40,780 nt of DNA from Verrucomicrobiota bacterium (lineage in GTDB: Bacteria; Verrucomicrobiota; Verrucomicrobiia; Limisphaerales; UBA1100). The translations under genes were made by a program, and so were the position numbers. The notes under the pieces were generated by a model. The model did not search any database and was not told the origin of the DNA. It saw nothing but the letters and a program-made list of their open reading frames with translations. The stretch covers positions 1 to 40,780 of the forward strand of contig JAOLZA010000020.1 in the NCBI GenBank assembly GCA_028343615.1, given 5' to 3'. Every line of letters starts with the position of its first letter. Positions within the stretch are counted from its first letter, which is position 1. Below, piece after piece: positions 24,361 through 33,527 of the stretch.

Positions 24361-25911
24361 TTATTTTCCCTCTGTCAACATCGGGAAATCATCAGTGCGA
24401 AATGGCGTGGCAGGCAGGCCTTCACGACTCATCAGTGTGCAAACCGGATTCACCGCCCACGCGTAGCGCACCTGAGTTGGCGTGATGCCTTCAGCCCATA
24501 CTTCCACCTGATTCTTGCCCGCGATGCGGGTCTGGGCCCAGACGAACTTCTTATCTTTCCCGCACACTGCAAAGCCCTTGGGATCTCTGACGTCAAAACT
24601 GTACAGACCAAGCCCCACATGATCGAAGGAGAGAATGGCCTTATTGCCTTTGATCTCCATGCTCTTGAAACGTGGACTCTGGTAGGCGATTTTCAAACCG
24701 TAATCCTTGGCCAAGGGCCAGCGGGCCAAACGCTTGGCAACATTCTGTTTGTCGCGTGGGTGGATGTCACGCCCCTCTCCGATATCAATAATCACAGCCT
24801 CACCGGTATTCTTTAAACGATCCATGGTCATCGTTTGTGCCTCGCGCAGTTCAGCCCAGTTGTCGTCCATGGGTTCGAGGTTTTCATCGCGGAAATCGGC
24901 AAGTTGTACCCAGTAGAAGGGGAAGTCGCCCTGCCCCCATTCATCACGCCAGTTTTGGATCATGAGCGGGAACACATCGCGGTAGGCCTTGGCGCGGCCG
25001 CTATTACTTTCACCCTGATACCAGATCGCACCGCGAATCCCATAACCGATGGTCGGCTTAAGCACTCCATTATAGAGATTGCCGGGCCGATGCTGTCCGG
25101 TCATCGGGTTACGAGGATTCCGCGGCCGCCGTGGCATAGTCTTGCCGGCCTTTCTGGCAGCGGCTGCAGCTGCCTTCCATTTTTCCAGTCGCTGATCGAA
25201 CACGGCTACTGTCTTTTCGTGATCGTAATCGGCCTCAGTCTTCTTCCATTGCTCCATGTAGGGTTTGGCCGCAGGCAACTTAGCCAGCCGATCGCGCCGA
25301 ATCCACGCCTCGGCGGCCGAACCACCCCAAGCATTATCAATCAATCCGATCGGCACATCCAATGCCTGATGCAGAGTACGGCCAAAGAAAAAGCCAACGG
25401 CTGAAAAACTTCCTACAGTTTCCGGCGTGGCAGCAGTCCATTCGCCCTTAAAATCATTCTGTAGCTCCTGTGTGCCTACCTGCGGCACGGAGATCAGGCG
25501 GATGTTCGGATACTTGGCCGTGAGAATTTCAAGATCCGGATCGTAAGCACGATCCACCGACATCGCCATGTTGGACTGGCCCGAGCACACCCATACCTCA
25601 CCCACCAGTACATCAGTAAATTGAATTGTGTTGCTTCCCTTGATCATCAGCGTGTGCCCCTTGGCGTTGACCTTGAGTGGCTGGAGTTTCACGCGCCACG
25701 CGCCATCTTTATCGGTTGTGGCACTGTGCGACTGGCCTGCGATGGAAACGGTGATCTTTTCGCCCGGAGCAGCCCAACCCCAAACCGGGTTAGCATGATC
25801 ACGCTGCAAAACCATGTGGCTGCCGAATATGGAAGGAAGCTTCACTTCGGCCTGCAAATTCAAGCCGACCAAAATGGAAAACGCCGCAATGGATGCAAAA
25901 TGCTTGGACAT
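24361..25911 (-). CDS. Sialate O-acetylesterase-like protein (paralogue 2)
   Basis: The 516-residue product from ATG 25911 has a signal peptide and the same layout as the next gene: VKLPSIFGSHMVLQRD, a beta domain, VWVCSGQSNMAMSV with Ser113, AWGGSAAEAW, GAIWYQGESNSGRA and GEGRDIHPRDKQN. It carries an extra segment at about 230-280 rich in Lys, Arg, Ala and Pro (WKAAAAAARKAGKTMPRR), absent from paralogue 1. The two are clearly duplicates that have diverged. It lies 32 bp after the acyltransferase gene and 48 bp before paralogue 1, all on the minus strand. Confidence 0.93.
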   Translation of the reverse strand: MSKHFASIAAFSILVGLNLQAEVKLPSIFGSHMVLQRDHANPVWGWAAPGEKITVSIAGQSHSATTDKDGAWRVKLQPLKVNAKGHTLMIKGSNTIQFTDVLVGEVWVCSGQSNMAMSVDRAYDPDLEILTAKYPNIRLISVPQVGTQELQNDFKGEWTAATPETVGSFSAVGFFFGRTLHQALDVPIGLIDNAWGGSAAEAWIRRDRLAKLPAAKPYMEQWKKTEADYDHEKTVAVFDQRLEKWKAAAAAARKAGKTMPRRPRNPRNPMTGQHRPGNLYNGVLKPTIGYGIRGAIWYQGESNSGRAKAYRDVFPLMIQNWRDEWGQGDFPFYWVQLADFRDENLEPMDDNWAELREAQTMTMDRLKNTGEAVIIDIGEGRDIHPRDKQNVAKRLARWPLAKDYGLKIAYQSPRFKSMEIKGNKAILSFDHVGLGLYSFDVRDPKGFAVCGKDKKFVWAQTRIAGKNQVEVWAEGITPTQVRYAWAVNPVCTLMSREGLPATPFRTDDFPMLTEGK

Positions 25912-25943
25912 GGCAGGAGGTTGGAAGGGTGATAGGCCTCGCG

Positions 25944-27179
25944 TCAATGCGAAAGCGGCTGATTCAGTTCCTTAGCCAAGGCGGCAATCTGGATGCTAAG
26001 GGCCGATTCAATCTGCTCAATAAGTTTTGGTCCTTCACGGTCGCGCTGAGCTGGAACTGCAATTGCATCTCCTATCTCCATGACAACACGGTGGGGCCGG
26101 AAGCGATCAACAAATTTAAAATCATGTTCGAAACGTTCAATGGTTTCCAACAAACGCTCGGCGCAGGGTTCCTCCGCCAAATAATCCGTCGGATAAGAGC
26201 CCAAGTGCAAGGCAAAGGTGCAGTCTCGCAATTGTTTCCAACAATGCTCACGGCGGGCAGTGCTGGCATCGGCATCGACCAATTCCTTGAGCATCACCGT
26301 GCGGAGCGCCTTCACGCGCTCGTACACGCCGTGGCCTTTGCCGGGGCGTTCCCATTCCTGCTCGATGGGATCGAGGATACGGTTGATGAGCCGGTCGAGC
26401 CGCTCAAACAATTCGCCGGTCTGTGCTTCGCCAAAATATTCGACTTCACGTAGTCCCAGTAAACCGGTGCCGATCTTGCGCACGCGGTCCATTGGTGATA
26501 GTTCGGTTTGCGGTTCCCACGAAAGCTCGCGTTCGAGGTCGGCCAACGCGGTAGGAAGCATTTTCTCTAAATCACCTGCAAACTGATACTTAAGAGCGAC
26601 CGTATGCACGACCACTTCCCCGCCCATTGCTCCACGTTTTTTGGCCGCCCGCTGAACGATCAACGAGGTGCCTTCCTGCAAGGGGCTGAGTTTGTCGTTG
26701 TGAAACGAAACGGTGCCCTCGGGGAACAACACGAGTGGACGGCGCGCCTCGGTGATTATATCGATGGCGGTATTCAGCGAAGTTTTGTCCAAGCCCTCGC
26801 GATGTACGCTGAATGCACCGAGCTGCCGAACAAGAAAACGCTGGAACCAGCCCTGCTTGAATACATGCCAACTGGCCATGAAATGAAAATGAGAATTCAC
26901 GTATTTCGTGAGTAGCCCGAGCACCATCGCGTCCGGATCGCGCACGTGATTGGGTGTAAGCACGATGCCGTGGCCAGCCGCCAGCGAGGCGCGCAATTTC
27001 TCGGCGCCGCGCACTTCGTGCCCCACGATGCCCCACGCCCGCTTCAAGTGGCCGGGTAATACCGGCTGCATCAATCGTGCCACAAGCGTACCACTCTTGG
27101 GCGGCACGAATTTATAGGGCTCCGCCACGATGACTTCAGCCGTCTCAGTGGCCAGCCCACTTTTTGTCTGCGCTTCCAT
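25944..27179 (-). CDS. PlsC-like 1-acylglycerol-3-phosphate acyltransferase family protein
   Basis: ATG 27179 gives 411 residues. The acyltransferase core has NHVRDPD at 77-83 (the H-X4-D catalytic motif, His78 and Asp83), SVHREGLDKTS at 124-134, and FPEGT at 152-156. After about residue 230 the protein has a long helical C-terminal part of about 180 residues that is not part of the usual PlsC domain. No strong membrane span is seen. Such enzymes acylate lysophosphatidic acid or other lipid head groups. This one heads the run of esterase genes, although its job may be unrelated. The start codon is separated from the divergent DUF4177 gene by 115 bp. Confidence 0.88.
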   Translation of the reverse strand: MEAQTKSGLATETAEVIVAEPYKFVPPKSGTLVARLMQPVLPGHLKRAWGIVGHEVRGAEKLRASLAAGHGIVLTPNHVRDPDAMVLGLLTKYVNSHFHFMASWHVFKQGWFQRFLVRQLGAFSVHREGLDKTSLNTAIDIITEARRPLVLFPEGTVSFHNDKLSPLQEGTSLIVQRAAKKRGAMGGEVVVHTVALKYQFAGDLEKMLPTALADLERELSWEPQTELSPMDRVRKIGTGLLGLREVEYFGEAQTGELFERLDRLINRILDPIEQEWERPGKGHGVYERVKALRTVMLKELVDADASTARREHCWKQLRDCTFALHLGSYPTDYLAEEPCAERLLETIERFEHDFKFVDRFRPHRVVMEIGDAIAVPAQRDREGPKLIEQIESALSIQIAALAKELNQPLSH

Positions 27180-27294
27180 TGTTCGTGCGGAGCATACGCA
27201 CTTCGGATCAATTGACAAAATTGAAACACGCGGGTGAACCATTGATTCTATCAATGGCATTGCCTCCCCGAACTCCGCCACCTACACTCCGCCC

Positions 27295-27471
27295 ATGCAG
27301 AAGTGGGAATATAAAGTGGTGAACCGCGCCGAGGTGTCGGAAGATCAACTGAATGGATTCGGTGCGGAAGGCTGGGAACTGATGAATTTTGTGCTCCCCC
27401 ACGCCAATATCCCCGGCAGTTTCGACGAAATCGAAGTGGAACTCGTACTGCGCCGACAGTTGGCCGAATAG
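27295..27471 (+). CDS. DUF4177-like mini-protein
   Basis: ATG 27295 to TAG 27469-27471 encodes 58 residues that begin MQKWEYKVVNRAEVSEDQLN and contain GAEGWELMNFVLPHA and a last strand VELVLRRQL. This is the pattern of DUF4177: a strand starting W-EYKVV, a helix leading into the Leu-Asn-x-x-G-x-x-GWEL turn, and a final strand, about 50-60 residues. Function of the family is unknown. The gene lies between the divergent acyltransferase and the convergent response regulator, with a single base between its stop and that of the regulator. Confidence 0.8.
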   Translation: MQKWEYKVVNRAEVSEDQLNGFGAEGWELMNFVLPHANIPGSFDEIEVELVLRRQLAE

Positions 27472-27472
27472 C

Positions 27473-28846
27473 TTACACATCGTGCAAATTGTACGTGTGT
27501 AATTTGCGGTGCAAGGTACGCCGGCTCATGCCGATTTTAATGGCGGCTTTTGTGCGGTTTCCTTTGCACTCTTTTAGCGCGCGGATGATGAGCGCTTTTT
27601 CGGCGTCCTCCACAGTGAGATTTTTTTTGCCGAGCACATCATTGGCCTCGGGATGCAATGCGCCGGAGGATTCACCGCGCACACTTGGTGGCAAATCGCG
27701 CAAGCCAATCACATCGCCCCGGCACAGCACCACCGCATGCTCGATGGCCGTGCGCAGCTCGCGAACATTGCCAGGCCACGGATGATTCAGCAGTGCCTCG
27801 ACCGCATCGGGATGCAGCTCCGCGATAGCTTTTGCGTTTTCCTTTGCGAATTCTGTCAAAAATTCTTTAGCCAGCAAAATGATGTCCGTGCCGCGATCGC
27901 GCAGGGGCGGCAACTGGATTTCCACCACGCGTAGCCGGAAGAAAAGATCCTCGCGAAAATCGCCCTGGGCCACCGCTCCCTCGAGATTGAGATTGGTGGC
28001 GGCAATCAGCCGCACATCTGCGGAGATGCTTTGGTTCGAACCTACCCGCTCGAAGGTGCGCTCGCCGAGAAAGCGCAGTAGCTTTACTTGGATGGCGGAA
28101 TCAATCTCGCCTACCTCATCGAGGAACAGTGTGCCGCCGTTGGCTTGTTCAAAGCGGCCAATACGCCGTTCGTGTGCGCCGGTGAAAGCGCCCTTTTCGT
28201 GCCCAAATAATTCGCTCTCCAAAAGCGTCGGCGAAAGTGCTGCACAATTGACGGTGACCATCGGTTGCTTGGCGCGCGGGCTGAGGTTGTGAATCGCCTT
28301 GGCGATGAGTTCTTTGCCCGTGCCGCTTTCGCCGAGCACGAGCACACTGGCGCGCGCGGGAGCAACCTGCTGGACGATTTCAAAAATCTCCTGCATCACC
28401 GGCGATTGGCCGATGATGTTTTCGAGGCCAAACTTGGTATCAATCTGTGAACGTAGCTCGCGGTTTTCTGACTCCAATGTATTGGCTCGCAACGCCCGCG
28501 CGATGCGCATTTCAAGCTCATCAATCTGCAACCGTCCCTTGGCGATGTAATCATCCGCACCCTGCCGCATCGCGTCCACGGCCATTTCCTCGCTGCCGTA
28601 GGCGGTCATCAAAATGCAAATCGGCGGCTTGCTCAGCGACTTCGCGCGCTTAATCAAATCCAGCCCGCTGACGCCCGGCATCCGTAAATCCGTCAGCAAC
28701 ACGTCAAACGCATCCCCCTCAAGCAACCGCACCGCACCCTCGCCATCCTCGGCGAGGTACACGTCGTACCGATCCTCCAACGCCGCTCGCAACCCCTCCC
28801 GCGTGGGCTTCTCGTCATCAACTATTAAAACAGTAGGTTTAATCAT
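27473..28846 (-). CDS. Sigma-54-dependent response regulator (NtrC family)
   Basis: The product from ATG 28846 is 457 residues. The receiver domain (1-120) has Asp10/Asp11, phosphoacceptor Asp53 in LLTDLRMPG, Thr81 and Lys103; the usual Pro after the Lys is a Gly here. The AAA+ domain (about 143-375) has Walker A GESGTGKE at 172-179, GAFTGA at 219-224 for contact with sigma-54, and FLDEVGEID at 241-249 as Walker B. The C-terminal FIS-type helix-turn-helix (about 412-457) ends GNRTKAAIKIGMSRRTLHRK. It would activate sigma-54 promoters when phosphorylated. ATG 28846 overlaps the kinase stop by 8 bp, so translation is coupled. Confidence 0.95.
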   Translation of the reverse strand: MIKPTVLIVDDEKPTREGLRAALEDRYDVYLAEDGEGAVRLLEGDAFDVLLTDLRMPGVSGLDLIKRAKSLSKPPICILMTAYGSEEMAVDAMRQGADDYIAKGRLQIDELEMRIARALRANTLESENRELRSQIDTKFGLENIIGQSPVMQEIFEIVQQVAPARASVLVLGESGTGKELIAKAIHNLSPRAKQPMVTVNCAALSPTLLESELFGHEKGAFTGAHERRIGRFEQANGGTLFLDEVGEIDSAIQVKLLRFLGERTFERVGSNQSISADVRLIAATNLNLEGAVAQGDFREDLFFRLRVVEIQLPPLRDRGTDIILLAKEFLTEFAKENAKAIAELHPDAVEALLNHPWPGNVRELRTAIEHAVVLCRGDVIGLRDLPPSVRGESSGALHPEANDVLGKKNLTVEDAEKALIIRALKECKGNRTKAAIKIGMSRRTLHRKLHTYNLHDV

Positions 28847-30062
28847 GGTGTTCAGTGGGTTCGCCACCCATCAGGCGCAAGGGTTGTTGTTCGGTGAGCG
28901 GAAACCACAAGCGAAAGGTAGTGCCTTGGCCGGTGTGGCTTTCGAGTTCAATGCGGCCACCGTGTTCGCGCACGATGCGTTGCACAATCATCAGACCAAG
29001 GCCGGTGCCTTTTTCTTTGGTGGTGAAATAGGGCTGAAAAATGCGGTTGATTTTTTCCTGCGCAATGCCGCCGCCCGTGTCGGCCACGTGCACCCACACG
29101 CCTTCGGCCTCTGCCAACGTTGTGAGCGACAGCGTACCGTCATGTGTCATCGCTTGGATGGCGTTCTTGATGAGATTCACGAGTGCTTGCTGAACTTGGG
29201 CGGCATCGAGCGGTGCGGTGGGGAGATCGTCGGCAAAGTTTTCTTCGAGCATCACCCCGCGGTTTTCAATCTCGGGGCCAAGTACCGTGAGGGTGTCCAT
29301 CACGATGTCATTAAGCGAAACCGGCTTGCGCTCCGGGCGTGTCGGGCGAATGGCTTGCAGAAATTGACTAATGATATAGTCGAGCCGATTAATTTCGCCC
29401 TTGGATATATCAAGATAGCGATCGAGCTTGTTGACGGTCGCAGTGAAGTTGGCTTGCGCGTCTGGATCATCCGCGTCCGTGGCCTTCAGCTTTTTCACCT
29501 CACGCTCCATTAACTGCAAATGGATGTGCAACGCGTTGAGCGGATTGCCAATCTCATGCGCCACGCTCGCGGCCAAAAGCGTGAGTGCCTCCACGCGTTC
29601 GCTTTCGATGACCTCGAAGGTTTTCTGCTGCAACTCCGTGGCGTCATTGATAATGACCGCCAGACCGCTCGACCCTTCGCCCACCAGTGCCGCCGTGTAC
29701 ACACGCAGGAAACGCCGGATGGGATACGTCAGCTCAAGCTCGTGCCGCGTGACCGTCAAACTGTCGCTTGCTGCGCTGGTGCAGAGGGTTCCCCAATTCA
29801 GTCCTGGCAAATAATCGGCAATCGCGCGCCCCTCAGTTTCCTCCAGCGGCAGCCCCAACAAATGTTCTGCTGACTGATTATGCCACGAGATGTGCGCCTT
29901 CGAATCCAGCACCACCACGCCATCCTCAATCGTGTCAAAAAGCGTTCCTAAAAAATCCCGCTCACGTGCCAACCGCTGAACCACCAGCTGCAGCCCATCG
30001 GCATCGAGTTGGTCAATTCGCCCGACAATCCGGTCAAAAAAACTGTGTTTTTCTGTAGTCAT
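28839..30062 (-). CDS. Soluble PAS-domain sensor histidine kinase
   Basis: ATG 30062 gives 407 residues; longer frames reach 30350 but would overlap the divergent ThuA gene. Residues 36-140 are a PAS domain (LFDTIEDGVVVLDS, WHNQSAEHLLGLP). HisKA follows with His169 in AASVAHEIGNPLNAL. The ATPase domain has the N box NLIKNAIQAM, G1 DTGGGIAQ and G2 GTGLGLMIV. No membrane segment is seen, so it senses a cytoplasmic signal, as NtrB-type kinases do. It overlaps the NtrC-type regulator and is surely its partner. The signal and targets are unknown. Confidence 0.94.
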   Translation of the reverse strand: MTTEKHSFFDRIVGRIDQLDADGLQLVVQRLARERDFLGTLFDTIEDGVVVLDSKAHISWHNQSAEHLLGLPLEETEGRAIADYLPGLNWGTLCTSAASDSLTVTRHELELTYPIRRFLRVYTAALVGEGSSGLAVIINDATELQQKTFEVIESERVEALTLLAASVAHEIGNPLNALHIHLQLMEREVKKLKATDADDPDAQANFTATVNKLDRYLDISKGEINRLDYIISQFLQAIRPTRPERKPVSLNDIVMDTLTVLGPEIENRGVMLEENFADDLPTAPLDAAQVQQALVNLIKNAIQAMTHDGTLSLTTLAEAEGVWVHVADTGGGIAQEKINRIFQPYFTTKEKGTGLGLMIVQRIVREHGGRIELESHTGQGTTFRLWFPLTEQQPLRLMGGEPTEHHD

Positions 30063-30245
30063 TAGAGCTAGTGCCACATTACCCCATTCTAAAACCGGTT
30101 TAAATGCGCGCCAAAATGTCTCATAACTTACCAAGTTTGGCGAGAGGAAATCAAACTCGTTTCTAGCAGCGGGTGTGATGTCTTGACCACACGATGTTTC
30201 CGTGTTGAATTGTCGCTTCTCCAAACGATTCATAAAAAACACCCC

Positions 30246-31232
30246 ATGAAATACACATTCCGCTTTCTCGTGATGGCCGCCTTGGGCGGGTTGATGCTGC
30301 AATCGCAACCGGCACAGGCCGCGCCGAAAAAGATCCTCGTGATCACTCAATCACGCGGGTTTACCCACGGCGTTGTGCGGCGGCCCAAGGAAGGACTGTG
30401 CCTAGTAGAAAAAACTCTTGCGGACATTGGTAAGAAGAGCGGTGTGTTCACCACGGTTAATTCGCAGGACGCCATCAAGTCCATCACGCGGGAAAACCTC
30501 AAACAGTTTGACGGTATTTTTTTCTACACCACCGGCATGCTGCTTCCTGCCGGTGATCCGCGAGATGCACTGATGGATTTCATCAAGTCGGGCAAAGCTT
30601 TCGTAGGCACGCATAGTGCAGCGGATACCTTTAAGCAGTACAAAGGCTACGTATCGATGATCAACGGCAGCTTTGCGGGACATCCTTGGGGTGGCGGCAG
30701 CACGAACGGCTTTTTAAATCATGAACCCAACCATCCCACAGTGGCAATGTTGGGAAAGGAGTTCATGTGGAAAGACGAGATTTATCAGTATAATAATTTC
30801 GAGCCAAGTTCTGTGCGTGTGCTCTTCAGCTTGAACATGGCCAAGAGCAAACCCCAAATGCCCTATCATGTGCCCGTGTGTTGGGTGCGTAGCTTCGGCA
30901 AAGGCCGCGTGTTCTTCACTAACCTCGGCCATAATAATTCTACTTGGGAAAACGAAATGTACCACAAGCACCTCGTCGAAGGATTTAGGTGGGCACTCAA
31001 AATCACCGACGGCCCCTCGGAGCCCAACCCCGAGATGCAAGCCCAACAAAGTATCAACGCCTTCGCTCTATTCGCCTCGCAAAAGCTAAATCTCAATCAG
31101 GCTGAGCTTACAAAAAAAATGCAGGCCAAAGCCGGCAACGAAGAATTCATTACCCTCCTCCGTGAGAACAGCTGGAAAAGCCGTGGCAAAAATATGAAAC
31201 TGATCCAAGAAGTGCTGGATGCATTGAAATAG
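30246..31232 (+). CDS. Secreted ThuA domain protein
   Basis: ATG 30246 gives 328 residues with a signal peptide (first ~26, ending AQAAP). The ThuA-like glutamine amidotransferase-type domain covers about 28-270: KKILVITQSRGFTH, QFDGIFFYTTG, FIKSGKAFVGTHSAADTF, FAGHPWGGGS, then VPVCWVRSFGKGRVFFTNLGHNNSTWE and a closing LVEGFRWAL. ThuA proteins are linked to trehalose or other sugar use; in PVC bacteria they are often exported and of unknown activity. A helical tail of about 55 residues follows. The gene converges on the sulfatase with 6 bp between stops and is divergent to the histidine kinase. Confidence 0.92.
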   Translation: MKYTFRFLVMAALGGLMLQSQPAQAAPKKILVITQSRGFTHGVVRRPKEGLCLVEKTLADIGKKSGVFTTVNSQDAIKSITRENLKQFDGIFFYTTGMLLPAGDPRDALMDFIKSGKAFVGTHSAADTFKQYKGYVSMINGSFAGHPWGGGSTNGFLNHEPNHPTVAMLGKEFMWKDEIYQYNNFEPSSVRVLFSLNMAKSKPQMPYHVPVCWVRSFGKGRVFFTNLGHNNSTWENEMYHKHLVEGFRWALKITDGPSEPNPEMQAQQSINAFALFASQKLNLNQAELTKKMQAKAGNEEFITLLRENSWKSRGKNMKLIQEVLDALK

Positions 31233-31238
31233 AGGCTT

Positions 31239-32654
31239 CTATTTTCTTAGCTGCCGCCAGTCGGGGTTTTTTGTGGGGGCTTTGGCGCCCGTTTCCTTTC
31301 GCCACGCATCGAGTTTGGTGTGGAGAGCTTTGGCTTTGGCGGATTGGGTGGCAGCCCGGTTATTTGTTTCGGCGGGGTCGGTCTTTAGGTTGAAAAGTTC
31401 TATTCGGTTATCCTCGTAATATTGGATGAGTTTCCAGTCGCCCGCACGGATGGCACTGGCGGGAGTCATGCGTGGGTAATAATGTGGATAATGCCAAAAC
31501 AAGGCCTCGCGGTTGAGAGAGGCTTGAGGGTTATTCAGGAGCGGGAGCAGGCTCATGCCATCGTGTCTCGGGACATCAGTTTGGCCTAGTGCGTTGACGA
31601 AGGTGGGGAAGAAATCCTGCGAAGTAACTTGAGCAGCGCACTCTGAGTCGGGCTTGGTGCGTCCGGGCCAGCGGATAATAAGCGGCACGCGCAGACCACC
31701 TTCGTATAGGGTGCCCTTGCCGGAGCGGAAAGGTGCGTTGCTTGTGGGCGGGCGGTTGTCGGATTTTGCGGTCGAAAAATCCACGCCCCCGTTGTCGCTG
31801 GTGAGAATGACCACAGTGCGGCCGGTGAGTTTCAAGTCGTCGATCCGCCGCAGAACGCGCCCGACATTTTCATCAAGGCTGGCAAGCATCGCAGCGTATT
31901 CAGCATGGGAATGGATTTTTCCTGGTGGCTTTTTTTCAAACCGCTTCACCAAATCCGGTTTACCCTCGATGGGCGTGTGCACAGTGTGAAACCACAGGCT
32001 CAGAAAAAATGGTCGGTCTTTTTGCTGCGTGATAATTCGTAGGGCATGGTCGGTGAGCTGGTCAGTGAGGTAATCACCCGACTTGCCCGCTCCCACCGGC
32101 ACGTAGCGCAGTTCGGGATCGTTCTTGGACCATGGGCCGCGATAAGGCCAGCGGAATGTCGCCGGCGCGCCCCAGTACGTGCCACCGATGTTCACGTCGT
32201 AACCCTGCGTCTCCGGATAAAATGCAGCCTTGCCGAGATGCCATTTGCCAATGTGCGCTGTGAAGTAGTTCTCTTTTTTAAATAACTCAGCGAGCGTCAC
32301 CTCCCCGCGAGGCAGATTGGGTTGAGCCTTGGCTTCGAGCAGCCGTTTGCTTTTTGGTCCGCCACGCACGGCACCTTCGTGCCAAATGGTCATGTCCAGT
32401 CGCGCGGGCGATTTGCCGGTTAGGATAGCCGCACGCGTGGGCGAACAAATCGCTGCTGCCGCGTAGGCTTGCGTGAACCGCATCCCTTCCCGTGCCAAGC
32501 GGTCGATATTTGGCGTCTCAAAAAAATCACTGCCCTGCACCCCCGCATCTGCCCAACCCCAGTCATCCACGAGGATGAACACCACGTTCTTTTTTGCAGC
32601 TTCAGCTTGTGCAAACAGGAGCAGCGAGAGAAGAATCCAGACGGGCAATCTCAT
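31239..32654 (-). CDS. Secreted Cys-type sulfatase
   Basis: ATG 32654 gives 471 residues with a signal peptide ending near residue 20 (AQAEAA). Asp30 and Asp31 in FILVDDWGWAD and the formylglycine motif CSPTRAAILTG (Cys70) are the metal and catalytic sites; HIGKWHLGKA and LTSDNGG follow as expected. The Cys-type needs oxidation by a formylglycine-generating enzyme, which is not in this window. It would remove sulfate from sulfated polysaccharides such as algal glycans, outside the cytoplasm. The PAP2 gene upstream on the same strand ends 81 bp away. Substrate class cannot be set from sequence alone. Confidence 0.95.
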   Translation of the reverse strand: MRLPVWILLSLLLFAQAEAAKKNVVFILVDDWGWADAGVQGSDFFETPNIDRLAREGMRFTQAYAAAAICSPTRAAILTGKSPARLDMTIWHEGAVRGGPKSKRLLEAKAQPNLPRGEVTLAELFKKENYFTAHIGKWHLGKAAFYPETQGYDVNIGGTYWGAPATFRWPYRGPWSKNDPELRYVPVGAGKSGDYLTDQLTDHALRIITQQKDRPFFLSLWFHTVHTPIEGKPDLVKRFEKKPPGKIHSHAEYAAMLASLDENVGRVLRRIDDLKLTGRTVVILTSDNGGVDFSTAKSDNRPPTSNAPFRSGKGTLYEGGLRVPLIIRWPGRTKPDSECAAQVTSQDFFPTFVNALGQTDVPRHDGMSLLPLLNNPQASLNREALFWHYPHYYPRMTPASAIRAGDWKLIQYYEDNRIELFNLKTDPAETNNRAATQSAKAKALHTKLDAWRKETGAKAPTKNPDWRQLRK

Positions 32655-32735
32655 CCGCGGATGGTAATCCGCGCGACGACAAGGTAAAGGCATTTGGTGT
32701 CGAAGGTTGCGATGTGAACATAACCTTTGAGTTGC

Positions 32736-33527
32736 CTATTCTCCGGCTTGCTTCTCCGGGAGTATCCTATTGAGAAACCCGGATATCAGAACCAGGCTGC
32801 CAAGCAGCCCGCCGGTTAAGGCTCCCACGGTGATATCAATTGGCGAGTGTACGCCCATAGCAACACGTGAAAGGCAGACACCTGTGGCCCAAAGAAACGG
32901 AATCCACACGAAACGTTTTCCACCAGAAACTAAATGTTGAATTAAGAAAGCAAGAATGACCGCAAACAGGAATACATTTTGTGAATGTCCGGAGGGGAAG
33001 GAGAAGCCCGTGTGAGCAATCCAATGTTCTCTGATGTCTGAATCAAGTGACTGCACAATCTTGGAGTTCTGACTGGCAGCAAGTTTTTTTCGCAAAAAAT
33101 CTGAGCGTTCCTGTTTGGTGGCCAATGCATAAAACTTGTCAGCGGAGAGGAGACCCTCCTTTTCCAGTTTGAGCACATAAGGTCGATGGGATGCAAAAAA
33201 AGGCTTGGTCACAAATTCATTGATAAAAGCAAAAGTGACGAGAACAACCGTAAGCCCTGTTAAAAAGAGAATAGCTGTGAGGATTCGTTTCTTGATTCCA
33301 GTCCGGCCAACCACCACTAAAACAGTTGCGAAAAGCATTATGCTAAGGACTCCCCATTGAGCTCCACTGTCCGACAGGAAGAGAAATAAGCGACTGAGTG
33401 ATTGATCAGTACGAAAACCCGAAAAAGAAAGAGGCGTTACCCAAGCTATACCTGTTGTAATTAGGAAGGCTACGGTAGCATGGAAAAAGATGAAACGATG
33501 CGAGATTGGTTCTGGTTTTTTCTCCAT
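32736..33527 (-). CDS. PAP2 family membrane phosphatase
   Basis: From ATG 33527 this is 263 residues (an in-frame ATG at 33575 would add 16). About six spans are seen. The three phosphatase motifs are complete: KPFFASHRP (Lys108, Arg115, Pro116), PSGH at 178-181 and SRVAMGVHSPID (Arg221, His227, Asp231). A charged insert of about 60 residues lies between motifs 1 and 2. Such enzymes dephosphorylate undecaprenyl pyrophosphate, phosphatidylglycerophosphate or lipid A-type substrates at the membrane; which applies is not visible. The repeat core CGGTAGGGT lies just upstream, in the gap to the divergent oxidoreductase. Confidence 0.9.
   Translation of the reverse strand: MEKKPEPISHRFIFFHATVAFLITTGIAWVTPLSFSGFRTDQSLSRLFLFLSDSGAQWGVLSIMLFATVLVVVGRTGIKKRILTAILFLTGLTVVLVTFAFINEFVTKPFFASHRPYVLKLEKEGLLSADKFYALATKQERSDFLRKKLAASQNSKIVQSLDSDIREHWIAHTGFSFPSGHSQNVFLFAVILAFLIQHLVSGGKRFVWIPFLWATGVCLSRVAMGVHSPIDITVGALTGGLLGSLVLISGFLNRILPEKQAGE

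Noticed and set aside
30063-30350. N-terminal extension of the histidine kinase to 30350
   Set aside because: It overlaps the divergent ThuA gene start and adds low-quality sequence; the kinase is complete from 30062.
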